A stretch of 12,951 bases of DNA from UMGS1002 sp045586785 (GCA_045586785.1 JAZNBA010000005.1:1-12951); one strand, 5' to 3'; counted from the stretch's first letter, positions 1 to 6,183 are shown. The notes: generated by a model not told the origin, from the letters alone. Numbers and translations: made by a program.

Positions 1-1
1 C

Positions 2-418
2 GAAAACAATCTCTCAATCTATAATGCTTTCCGTTCTTTTGGAAAGACAACAGAGGAAAATGACCTTTATAGAAAAGTCACGTTTGAAGTAAACTCCCAA
101 AAATATACCGTTTATATCAGTAAAAATTCGGCGACCAAGGCGACTCGTATTCATTGCGAGACAGACTCTACGGTGTATTGGGAACAATATTATATGATGG
201 GTGGAATATGCACTCCATCTATTGTTAAGAACGTTCTTGTGAAGCCTAAACGCGAAAAGGATGAAATTACACTTGTGGTTATCAAAGGCAAGCCTGGTAC
301 CATTATAGGTCTGGACGAAGGAATATGGGTATCTGCCAAAAAAGGAAAGCTTAGTAGTGCAAAAGATATTTTTGTAATGTCTGAGGCTGTTTTTAAGCTC
401 TTTTCTCCTGAAGTCTAA
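2..418 (+). CDS. 3' end of an unrecognised protein (5' truncated by window)
   Basis: The frame is open from the left edge to the TAA at 416-418, giving 138 visible residues. The real start lies outside the window; the GTG at 173 is internal, because the upstream codons read as normal protein (it begins ENNLSIYNAFRSFGK). The visible part is soluble-looking, has mixed charge, and ends FSPEV. I see no membrane span, no catalytic motif and no family I recognise. Base use is AT-rich, like the TIR-Nudix gene downstream and unlike the GC-richer genes at the right of the window, so it may belong to the same accessory stretch. A strong hairpin terminator follows 22 nt after the stop. That the frame is coding is fairly sure (long open frame, terminator directly after it). 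The function is unknown. Confidence 0.7.
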   Translation, partial: ENNLSIYNAFRSFGKTTEENDLYRKVTFEVNSQKYTVYISKNSATKATRIHCETDSTVYWEQYYMMGGICTPSIVKNVLVKPKREKDEITLVVIKGKPGTIIGLDEGIWVSAKKGKLSSAKDIFVMSEAVFKLFSPEV

Positions 419-440
419 GGCATCTTTTTTGTCAACGCGC

Positions 441-485
441 CTCCAGCAAAAAGGACACCTTCAAGGTGTCCTTTTTTTGCTGGAG
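441..485 (+). terminator. Rho-independent terminator after the first gene
   Basis: The arms 441-460 and 464-485 pair almost perfectly around a TCA loop. The core AGGACACCT/AGGTGTCCT is followed by a run of seven T, and outer bases CTCCAGC/GCTGGAG also pair. It lies 22 nt after the stop at 418. Its A-run left arm would also make it work on the other strand. Confidence 0.85.
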
Positions 486-765
486 CCGCCACTCCTTCAT
501 CGAATCGGGCTCCGCGCGCCCTCGGGCGCAGCGGATCCGGTTCGCATTCGCCGCTCGGAGTGACGAGGTGAAAACAATTGATTATTGTTTTCACCGAGGA
601 AAGCCCCAAGCAAGGAGTCGTCCAAGCCGAGTGTATCGAGGCGACAGACGACGACTATGCGACGGCGTGTTACCGGGGAGCGCCTCGCGCAGCGAGGCAT
701 TCACCAGACGCAGGGCGAGGGTATTCTCGCCAAAGGCGAGATTCCGGAATTATTATGAAAAAGCG
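486..765. repeat. GC-rich, highly structured non-coding block
   Basis: This ~280-bp stretch between two AT-rich genes is strikingly GC-rich and full of inverted repeats. 490-495/557-562 (CACTCC/GGAGTG) encloses a long imperfect stem 501-521/524-544. 567-578/584-595 is a perfect 12-bp stem (GGTGAAAACAAT). GCCTCGC/GCGAGGC (683-700) and CTCGCC/GGCGAG (727-741) are short perfect stems. Frames can be read through it (for example 578-769), but they lack a convincing ribosome site, overlap each other and have unnatural R/A-rich composition. I read it as an intergenic repeat or structured RNA remnant. It cannot be assigned to a known RNA family by eye. Confidence 0.5.
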
Positions 766-794
766 TTGAAATAAATCCACTAATATGCTATAAT
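766..794 (+). promoter_or_regulatory. Promoter of the TIR-Nudix gene (TTGAAA-17-TATAAT, extended -10)
   Basis: The -35 is TTGAAA (766-771), the spacer is exactly 17 nt, and the -10 is TATAAT (789-794) preceded by TG at 786-787. Transcription would begin near 801 and leave a ~108-nt leader before the ATG at 909. The leader contains a TCACCT/AGGTGA hairpin (828-848). Confidence 0.8.
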
Positions 795-840
795 TGCGAT
801 ATACTCAATTTGGATAAGAATATGTCATCACCTTACCTTT

Positions 841-863
841 TTAGGTGAGATATATGCGATTTT
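841..863. repeat. Left copy of a direct repeat flanking the TIR-Nudix gene
   Basis: TTAGGTGAGATATATGCGAT and the next three T match 2405-2427 at 21 of 23 positions in the same orientation. A looser match (ACCTT.ACCTT) extends upstream in both copies. The left copy lies inside the gene's 5' leader and the right copy lies ~100 nt after its stop, so the two bracket the gene. Confidence 0.6.
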
Positions 864-908
864 TGCAAATAAAACAAAGCATTACTGTGCATGAAGGAGA
901 GAAAAATT

Positions 909-2303
909 ATGACAACTGATATTTTCCTGTGTTACCGAAGAGCAGGAGCCCAAACCGCTAAGTTGTTCAAAAAATATCTTGAAAAAGAAAATTTTTCTGC
1001 GGATATTTGGTATTCCGATTTAGAAAACCACGGACATTTAATTAAAGATATCCCCTCTCTGATCGGATCCGCTCAAAGTGCAGTGCTATTTATTGATAAG
1101 AACTTTACATACAATTTTGATAGTGAAGAATGTATTACTGCGCTGGAAATTATAGAAATTGTAAAAAGGGCATGTGCAGATCCCAACTTTCGCATTTTTG
1201 AGGTTTTTTTAAATCGTGATGATCATGAGTTTACAAACGAGGAGAAAAGTGCCCTTGCAAGAATTTTGAAAACTATGGAACAGCATCTGTCTGTTTTAAC
1301 AAAAAGAAATGCACTAGCCTTTAATATTTACAGTGATGATGAAGAAAACTTGGCAAAGAAATTGATACCGCATCTTTTGCCACCGGAATACTACGAAAAG
1401 AGTATTCGTCCGGGGAGTTTTTCATTCGGATATATCCCAACATACGTTGATATTGCTTTTTGTGATTTTAAAAAAAATATTGAACTTAATGATGTCGCTT
1501 TTTCAATAGATAACAGGACGATAAAGACCTATCGAGATATTCAAAGATTTCCGTTCTCGGAAAAACGAGAGATACAAAATAATACTATGATTTCTTTCGT
1601 TGGAGCAGATGTTGTATTATCGGATGATGAAGAAAACAAAACGGTTTTGGTTCGATATCAAACGATTAAGTATGACTTGTTCAATAAGACGATACAGCTT
1701 ATGGGCATGGCACAATTGGGGTTGTGGAAGATAATCTCAAACTATCAACTCGAAGATGAGGCATTTTTGATTCCCAACGCGATGGGGCTGTCATTGATGG
1801 TTGTGACAGCAGACCAAAAACTTCTTTTAACAAAAAGAAGTACTCAAAGAGTAATTCGTTCTGCACAATATGATGTATCGATCGTAGAAGGATTAAAAAT
1901 TGAGGGGATTGACGAGGATAATTATCTTGAATCAGAAATCATTCGTGCCTATAATGAGGAAATATGCGAAACCACATCGGCACTTGATATTCATTGTTCT
2001 GCACTGGTACTAGATAAAGAATATGCACAATGGAATTTTGTCGGAACAATTTTTACACAGCAGACTTCTGAAGATATTTTACGAACTCACGCCACCCGAG
2101 ACGATACATATGAAAGGAACGAAATCATTTTCGTTCCTTGTGAGAAAAATGTTGAGGAAAAAGTATCAATCATGCGAAAATATCTTTCTCGCTTTATTCA
2201 TGGAAAAATGTGGGGGATGGGCTTATTTACACTCTATTCCACATTGCGTATTCTGGGCTTTTCCGAAGCTGAGATTGCAGAAATTTCCAAGATACAGATG
2301 TAA
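909..2303 (+). CDS. TIR-Nudix fusion protein, probable NAD/nucleotide-based defence effector
   Basis: Start: ATG 909, because AAGGAG (894-899) sits 9 nt before it; the in-frame ATG at 891 overlaps that site. The product is 464 aa with no signal peptide or membrane span. Residues 1 to ~150 look like a TIR domain: box-1 IFLCYRRAG (5-13), then alternating strands and helices with SAQSAVLFIDKNF (54-66) and an acidic SEEC...LE segment (72-80) where the catalytic Glu of NAD-cleaving TIRs is expected (E74 or E80, unresolved). Residues ~150-285 are unrecognised. Residues ~288-420 look Nudix-like: GLSLMVV (293-299), a basic KLLLTKRS stretch, and RAYNEEIC (346-353), matching the REUxEExGU core with the first E replaced; the glycine loop before it is degenerate. 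Known TIR proteins cleave NAD+ or make cADPR-type signals, and Nudix folds hydrolyse or sense ADP-ribose-type nucleotides. A one-gene sensor/effector is inferred. The gene is AT-rich, alone, with its own promoter and flanking repeats. Confidence 0.75.
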   Translation: MTTDIFLCYRRAGAQTAKLFKKYLEKENFSADIWYSDLENHGHLIKDIPSLIGSAQSAVLFIDKNFTYNFDSEECITALEIIEIVKRACADPNFRIFEVFLNRDDHEFTNEEKSALARILKTMEQHLSVLTKRNALAFNIYSDDEENLAKKLIPHLLPPEYYEKSIRPGSFSFGYIPTYVDIAFCDFKKNIELNDVAFSIDNRTIKTYRDIQRFPFSEKREIQNNTMISFVGADVVLSDDEENKTVLVRYQTIKYDLFNKTIQLMGMAQLGLWKIISNYQLEDEAFLIPNAMGLSLMVVTADQKLLLTKRSTQRVIRSAQYDVSIVEGLKIEGIDEDNYLESEIIRAYNEEICETTSALDIHCSALVLDKEYAQWNFVGTIFTQQTSEDILRTHATRDDTYERNEIIFVPCEKNVEEKVSIMRKYLSRFIHGKMWGMGLFTLYSTLRILGFSEAEIAEISKIQM

Positions 2304-2308
2304 CAAAC

Positions 2309-2354
2309 GGCATCTTTTTTGAAATTCGGATTTTAGCAAAAATTAAAAGATGCC
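2309..2354. repeat. Inverted repeat just after the TIR-Nudix stop
   Basis: GGCATCTTTT (2309-2318) and AAAAGATGCC (2345-2354) are perfect 10-bp arms around a 26-nt loop. No T-run follows the right arm, so it is not a classic terminator. The left arm plus the next bases (GGCATCTTTTTTG, 2309-2321) is identical to 419-431 after the first gene. Confidence 0.55.
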
Positions 2355-2404
2355 AATCGGTAGTTTTGGGCAAGGGAGTAGAAGTGAACCTTTACCTTGT
2401 CTTT

Positions 2405-2427
2405 TTAGGGGAGATATTTGCGATTTT
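2405..2427. repeat. Right copy of the direct repeat flanking the TIR-Nudix gene
   Basis: This matches 841-863 at 21 of 23 positions. Here it forms the left arm and loop of the terminator-like hairpin at 2409-2450. The left copy has no pairing partner. Confidence 0.6.
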
Positions 2428-2450
2428 CCATCGCAAACATCTCCCTTTTT
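2409..2450 (+). terminator. Terminator between the TIR-Nudix gene and the K+ operon
   Basis: The 15-nt arms 2409-2423 and 2431-2445 pair with one mismatch (GGGAGAT.TTTGCGA type) around TTTTCCA and are followed by TTTTT (2446-2450). It could also work on the minus strand. It lies upstream of the K+ promoter at 2498, so it isolates the two units. Confidence 0.75.
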
Positions 2451-2497
2451 AGGTATTTGCAAAAAACTTGAGTAACCCTTTTTAGTTCATACATATA

Positions 2498-2537
2498 TTG
2501 ACAGAAGGTCAGAAGTATGATATAATGATGATATAAT
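2498..2537 (+). promoter_or_regulatory. Full-consensus promoter of the K+ operon with duplicated -10
   Basis: TTGACA (2498-2503), a 17-nt spacer and TATAAT (2521-2526), with TG at 2518-2519, form a perfect vegetative promoter. The 11-bp unit TGATATAATGA is tandemly repeated (2518-2528, 2529-2539), creating a second -10 at 2532-2537 one helical turn downstream. Confidence 0.85.
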
Positions 2538-2556
2538 GATAAAAACAAATGATATT

Positions 2557-2601
2557 AAAGGAACCAGCTGTCTGCAGAGAACGTTGGTTCCTTTATGCTT
2601 T
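2557..2601 (+). promoter_or_regulatory. Leader hairpin (attenuator-like) before ktrB/trkH
   Basis: AAAGGAACCA (2557-2566) and TGGTTCCTTT (2585-2594) are perfect 10-bp arms around an 18-nt loop, followed by a T-run (2597/2599-2603 region) 12-20 nt before the start codon. It lies between promoter and gene, so it could be a transcription attenuator or a stabilising 5' structure. I cannot match it to the c-di-AMP (ydaO) riboswitch or another named class; it is too short. Confidence 0.5.
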
Positions 2602-2615
2602 TTAGAGGATAAAAT

Positions 2616-3977
2616 ATGGTTAGGAAAAGGAAAATTACACTATCAACCACGCAGGTCATATTGCTAAGCTTCCTCGTGACTATTCTTTTGGGAAGCGGAC
2701 TTTTAGCATTACCAATCAGTTCTGCAAGCGGAGAAGCTGTACCGTATCTTGATGCACTCTTTACGGCAACCACCTCCACTTGTGTGACCGGACTCGTTAC
2801 TCTCCCAACCGTGTCTACTTGGAGCGTGTTCGGGCAAATCGTCATATTGCTTTTGATACAGGTTGGAGGACTTGGTATTATCACCATTATGTCCGGGCTG
2901 ATGCTTCTTCTGAATCGAAAAATGGGTATCGGTGACCGATTGCTCATTCAGGATGCATTCAATCTCAATACGATGTCGGGACTTGCGAAATTCGTCAAGA
3001 ACGTGCTGTTCGGAACGCTGATCATCGAAAGCATCGGCGCTGTTTTGTATATGTTTGTCTTTGTTCCCGAGTTTGGTACAAAGGGCATTTGGATATCGGT
3101 ATTCAATTCGGTATCCGCCTTCTGTAACGCCGGCATTGACATCATCGCCGAAAACAGCTTTTGCAATTACGCAACAAATCCCTTGATCAATATCGTCACC
3201 TCCGCGCTCATCATTCTCGGGGGTCTCGGTTACATCGTATGGTGGGACGTGCTTCGTGTCATCAAGAGCCGTTCACCAAAGAACAGAAAGATATTCAGGC
3301 ATCTGACCTTGCACTCAAAGATTGCAATTACGGTCACGGCAGGACTTATTCTTGTCGGTGCAATTTTCATATTTGTTTTTGAATATGCCAATCCGTTGAC
3401 TATCGGAGAGATGTCCTTGTTTGACAAAATTCAAGTATCCCTCTTCCAATCAGTCACCACGAGAACCGCAGGCTTTGCTTCCGTTCCGCAAGAGAATCTG
3501 ACCAATGCCTCTGCCGCCGTATCCCTTATTTTGATGCTGATCGGCGGTTCACCCGTAGGAACGGCAGGCGGTATGAAAACAGTTACGATAGCCGTTCTCG
3601 TCTGCTCTGCATTCGCTACAATAAGGAATCAGAACAGTGCAACACTATTCGGTCGCCGCATTTCTGAAGAATCAATAAAAAAGGCGGTTGCGGTTGTTAT
3701 CATGTTCCTTACGATTTGCGCAACAGCAACCGTACTCTTGATGGCAACGAGCAATGCATCTGTCATTGATGCGGTATATGAAACGGTCAGCGCAACAGCC
3801 ACCGTCGGTCTATCACGTAATCTGACAGCGACACTTAACACGTTTGGAAAGTTAATTATCATCGTAACCATGTATTTCGGCAGAGTTGGCCCTATATCAC
3901 TTGCAGTAGCTCTTGGCAGCAGGAATGAAAGCCGGAACGTGATTTCCGAGCCGACGGAAGATATCAGTATAGGTTAA
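2616..3977 (+). CDS. ktrB: K+ uptake channel subunit, TrkH/KtrB family
   Basis: This 453-residue integral membrane protein is the ion-conducting subunit for K+ (Na+-assisted) uptake. The family fold is four M1-P-M2 repeats, and all four pore-loop glycines can be found: TCVTGLV (G59), CNAGID (G173), TRTAGF (G286) and ATVGLS (G398). The conserved GGSPVGTAGGMKT segment, the intramembrane gate region of the third repeat, is also present. The length is usual for KtrB (about 445-460) rather than the longer proteobacterial TrkH (about 480). Start: ATG 2616 with AGAGGA at 2604-2609. The KtrA-type regulator follows with its ribosome site overlapping this stop, so the two form an operon. The ktrB/trkH choice of symbol is by length and partner size. 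The family call is very secure. Confidence 0.93.
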   Translation: MVRKRKITLSTTQVILLSFLVTILLGSGLLALPISSASGEAVPYLDALFTATTSTCVTGLVTLPTVSTWSVFGQIVILLLIQVGGLGIITIMSGLMLLLNRKMGIGDRLLIQDAFNLNTMSGLAKFVKNVLFGTLIIESIGAVLYMFVFVPEFGTKGIWISVFNSVSAFCNAGIDIIAENSFCNYATNPLINIVTSALIILGGLGYIVWWDVLRVIKSRSPKNRKIFRHLTLHSKIAITVTAGLILVGAIFIFVFEYANPLTIGEMSLFDKIQVSLFQSVTTRTAGFASVPQENLTNASAAVSLILMLIGGSPVGTAGGMKTVTIAVLVCSAFATIRNQNSATLFGRRISEESIKKAVAVVIMFLTICATATVLLMATSNASVIDAVYETVSATATVGLSRNLTATLNTFGKLIIIVTMYFGRVGPISLAVALGSRNESRNVISEPTEDISIG

Positions 3978-3989
3978 AGGAGAAATGAT

Positions 3990-4640
3990 ATGAAATCAAA
4001 GAAAACGTACGCAGTCTTCGGACTTGGAAGATACGGCACAGCCGTGGCAAAAGAGCTTGTAGAGAACGGCATGGAGGTCATTGCCGTAGATACCGAGCAA
4101 AGAATCGTCAACGATGCGGTAGCATATCTACCCGTATGTAAATGTGCAGACGTTACCGATGCGGAGGTTATTTCTCGTCTTGGCATCGGCAATATTGATA
4201 CCGTGATCGTTTGTATGGCAGGTAATCTTGAAGCCAGCGTGATGGCGGTCACGCTTTGCAAGGAGGCGGGAGTTAAGACCGTTATCGCAAAATGTGCCAA
4301 CGAGATGCAGCAAAAAATATTGCTTCGTGTAGGTGCGGATCAGGTCGTATTCCCCGAAAACAAATCGGGCATAAGGCTTGCCAAGAACCTCTTAAGCTCC
4401 GGATTTATTGATATGATCTCTCTGTCAAAGGACGTATCTATGGTTGAGATCGATGTAAAGGACGAGTGGATTGGCAAAAATCTGATCGAACTTAACCTGC
4501 GTAAAAAATACGGATTCAATATCGTTGCTATCAAGAAGGGCGAGAAGGTCAACGTAAACATCAATCCCGAGCAGGTGTTGGATACGGAAACAACGCTGAT
4601 CGTTATTGCCAATACCACAAAGCTCGGAAAACTGAAATAA
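3990..4640 (+). CDS. ktrA: RCK regulatory subunit of the K+ channel, KtrA/TrkA family
   Basis: This cytoplasmic ring-forming gating subunit partners the KtrB-type channel. It has 216 residues, the single-RCK length of KtrA (TrkA of proteobacteria is about twice as long). The N-terminal Rossmann fold shows GLGRYG (11-16) for the nucleotide phosphates and an acidic residue after the second strand (VIAVD, D34) for the ribose. Residues ~140-214 match the TrkA-C subdomain, a known site for c-di-AMP or divalent ions in Firmicutes homologues; whether this one binds them cannot be seen. Start: ATG 3990; AAAGGAG (3976-3982) overlaps the upstream stop codon, indicating translational coupling. A hairpin terminator follows within 35 nt. 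Confidence 0.93.
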   Translation: MKSKKTYAVFGLGRYGTAVAKELVENGMEVIAVDTEQRIVNDAVAYLPVCKCADVTDAEVISRLGIGNIDTVIVCMAGNLEASVMAVTLCKEAGVKTVIAKCANEMQQKILLRVGADQVVFPENKSGIRLAKNLLSSGFIDMISLSKDVSMVEIDVKDEWIGKNLIELNLRKKYGFNIVAIKKGEKVNVNINPEQVLDTETTLIVIANTTKLGKLK

Positions 4641-4642
4641 GG

Positions 4643-4674
4643 AGATCCGCAGGGTTTTTATGCGGCATCTTTTC
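4643..4674 (+). terminator. Terminator of the ktrBA operon
   Basis: AGATCCGCA (4643-4651) pairs with TGCGGCATCT (4661-4670) with one bulged C, followed by TTT. It begins 3 nt after the ktrA stop. The right arm carries GGCATCTTTTCTGTCAAC, nearly identical to 419-436. Confidence 0.65.
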
Positions 4675-4708
4675 TGTCAACTCGTGCCGGCAAAAAGAGC
4701 ACTGCAAT

Positions 4709-4834
4709 GGGGAGATACTCCAAGCGGAGTATCTCCCCGGTTCTATTCGCCTTTGGCGAGTGATATTGCCGTTGGCAGTGATATTTGGCTTACGCCAAGT
4801 GCTATTTGCTGCGCAAGTTTGAAGGCGAATAGAA
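4709..4834. repeat. Nested hairpin array (intergenic repeat element)
   Basis: A perfect 13-bp hairpin (4709-4721/4726-4738, core GGAGATACTCC) is followed by a second element closed by perfect 13-bp arms, TTCTATTCGCCTT (4741-4753) and its complement (4822-4834). Inside lie four small hairpins: CGCC-TTT-GGCG (4748-4758), TGCC-GTT-GGCA (4767-4777), TTGGC-TTAC-GCCAA (4785-4798) and TTGC-TGC-GCAA (4806-4816). The linkers after the first three are TGATAT (4761), TGATAT (4779) and TGCTAT (4800). Stems differ in sequence but keep pairing. From memory, similar arrays are common between genes in Clostridia. No coding sense is visible. Confidence 0.75.
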
Positions 4835-4872
4835 TATCTCTAATGAGTAACCCTGCAGGTTCTGTGCAAACC

Positions 4873-4901
4873 TTGACACGGGTCGCCATTCGTGGTATCA
4901 T
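4873..4901 (+). promoter_or_regulatory. Promoter of the HD-hydrolase gene (TTGACA-17-TATCAT)
   Basis: TTGACA (4873-4878), a 17-nt spacer and TATCAT (4896-4901) lie 65 nt before the start at 4966, just beyond the hairpin array. Confidence 0.65.
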
Positions 4902-4965
4902 TCTATATAGGTGCAAATGCAATCGACTCCAATAAAACTCAACAATGCAACAAAGGAGCATTTTC

Positions 4966-5397
4966 ATGATCTACACACCTATGACAAAGGTTGCCTTGAA
5001 GCTTTGCTTTGAGGTTCACAAGGAGCAAATTGATAAAAGCGGCTTGCCGTACGTTTTCCATCCCTTTCACCTGGCAGAGCAAATGACCGATGAGGCAACC
5101 ACCGTCGTCGCCCTTTTGCACGACGTGGTGGAGGATTCGGATCGCACGCTGGACGATTTGAAGGAAATGGGATTCAGCCAAGAGGTCCTGGATGCCATTG
5201 CGCTGATGACGCACGACCCCGAGGTGCCTTATATGGATTACGTAGCACAGATCAAGCCCAATTCCATCGCCAGGGCGGTCAAGCTTGCCGATCTGCGTCA
5301 CAACAGCGACATGTCCAGACTGGACACCGTAACCTCACGTGACCGCACCCGCGCCAAAAAGTACGCTAAGGCCATCGCACTGCTCGAGGAGCCCTGA
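4966..5397 (+). CDS. Small HD-domain hydrolase, (p)ppGpp hydrolase-like
   Basis: The start is ATG 4966, with AAAGGAG (4952-4958) 7 nt before it; the upstream in-frame codon at 4945 overlaps that site and is unlikely. The product is 143 aa. It has the metal-binding pattern of the RelA/SpoT hydrolase domain: H32 in YVFHP, HD at 52-53 in ALLHDVVED, the EDxxE-like E56/D57, and D109 in KLADLRHN. No synthetase, TGS or ACT domain follows, so it is a stand-alone hydrolase-type protein, shorter than the ~180 aa usual for small alarmone hydrolases (MESH1-like). Cleavage of the 3'-pyrophosphate of ppGpp is inferred from family; another phosphoester substrate is possible. It is probably cytoplasmic and monocistronic: own promoter upstream, and a 110-nt gap to the next gene holding another promoter-like sequence. 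Confidence 0.85.
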   Translation: MIYTPMTKVALKLCFEVHKEQIDKSGLPYVFHPFHLAEQMTDEATTVVALLHDVVEDSDRTLDDLKEMGFSQEVLDAIALMTHDPEVPYMDYVAQIKPNSIARAVKLADLRHNSDMSRLDTVTSRDRTRAKKYAKAIALLEEP

Positions 5398-5444
5398 AAT
5401 GCATTGGGCATTTTGAGGAAAGATTGCAATAATTTTTCACTTTT

Positions 5445-5477
5445 CCGCAAATTTTTGCATATTTCATTTGTTATGTA
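5445..5477 (+). promoter_or_regulatory. Promoter-like upstream element 1 of a three-copy set
   Basis: CCGCAAATTTTTGCAT (5445-5460) and, 21 nt after the GC, TTGTTATGT with an extended -10 reading TGT-TATGTA (5469-5477). Similar arrangements precede 6243 and 7124. A weak hairpin with a T-run (AAATGC/GCATTT, 5397-5414) just upstream may end the HD gene's transcript. Confidence 0.45.
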
Positions 5478-5507
5478 TTTTATAAAAACTACCTGGAGGA
5501 ATCTGAC

Positions 5508-6164
5508 ATGCACAATCAGGATAATTCTTCAAAGAACAGCGTACCGGGTATAAATTGGGAGCAGATCGACGTCAGCATTTACAAGCCGAAAACTGCCCGC
5601 ATTGTATTCAAGGTCTTGCTTTTTGTTCTGATCGGAATCATTGTCCTCAGCGTCCTTGCCGCATGTTTGACACACCCACTTGACAAGTTATCGATCCGAC
5701 TGCTGCTATCCGAAAGTTATATCATCGACATATACAGCTACGGCAATTATCAATCCGACAATCAGCGTATATACGTAGACGGCAACCGCATAAAGTACTT
5801 CGATGGAAAACATGATCATTACTATGAAATCGTGGGGGATACGCTATATTACTACACAAAAACAGCAGACGGTCAATGGAAAAAGACTGTTGAATCACAA
5901 CTCACCGACAGTTCCGACCAAAACATACTCTCGGCCCTTTTGGACAAGAAGAATTACCAAAAGGTCAAGGGAGAGCTCGGCGTCTATGAAACCAAGCCCG
6001 GCGTTAAGCTGCGTGGCGCGAAAAAGGTTAAATACACACGCGGCTACGAAACCGGACGCTTCGGCTACTATGATCGGTTTATCATGAATTACAAAGATAG
6101 CCAGACCGAGATCACCGTATGCAAGATCGGAAACACCAAAGTAACCTTTCCTTGGGAAAAATAA
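5508..6164 (+). CDS. Unknown envelope protein with one N-terminal hydrophobic segment
   Basis: This 218-residue protein belongs to no family I recognise. After a polar, partly basic N-terminus (1-35), residues ~36-54 are strongly hydrophobic (VLLFVLIGIIVLSVLAACL). This is either a single membrane anchor (N-terminus inside by the positive-inside rule) or a lipoprotein signal: LAAC at 50-53 fits a lipobox, but the preceding n-region is unusually long. The rest (~60-218) is polar, rich in Tyr, Lys and Asp and likely β-rich, and would lie outside the membrane, resembling small extracellular domains that read like '...DGNRIKYFDG...GDTLYYY...'. Start: ATG 5508 with GGAGGA (5495-5500) 7 nt upstream. 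It is followed by other envelope genes on the same strand. Function unknown. Confidence 0.8.
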   Translation: MHNQDNSSKNSVPGINWEQIDVSIYKPKTARIVFKVLLFVLIGIIVLSVLAACLTHPLDKLSIRLLLSESYIIDIYSYGNYQSDNQRIYVDGNRIKYFDGKHDHYYEIVGDTLYYYTKTADGQWKKTVESQLTDSSDQNILSALLDKKNYQKVKGELGVYETKPGVKLRGAKKVKYTRGYETGRFGYYDRFIMNYKDSQTEITVCKIGNTKVTFPWEK

Positions 6165-6183
6165 CACCGTTTATACCGTTTTT

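Noticed and set aside
592..612. GAGGAAAG followed by GC-rich stems as a possible RNase P RNA
   Set aside because: Only the short GAGGAAAG string fits. The other conserved regions (for example ACAGAAA and the 3' part) are not found, and the block is too short.
466..774. Overlapping frames in the GC-rich block (466-774 and 578-769 on plus, 497-700 on minus) as small proteins
   Set aside because: No good ribosome sites, several frames open at once as expected from GC-rich sequence, odd R/A-rich composition, and strong inverted repeats through the same bases. Left as non-coding.
891..908. ATG at 891 as the start of the TIR-Nudix gene
   Set aside because: The AAGGAG ribosome site (894-899) lies inside that extension and is ideally placed for ATG 909.
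2526..2615. c-di-AMP (ydaO) riboswitch upstream of ktrB
   Set aside because: The leader is under 90 nt with a single simple hairpin, too short for that class.
4709..4834. CRISPR array
   Set aside because: The repeated linkers are only ~6 nt with 12-15-nt hairpins between them. There is no repeat-spacer regularity and no cas gene.
4660..4935. Open frame at 4660-4935 (and the minus-strand frame over it)
   Set aside because: It runs through the terminator, the hairpin array and the promoter. The peptide merely translates repeat sequence.
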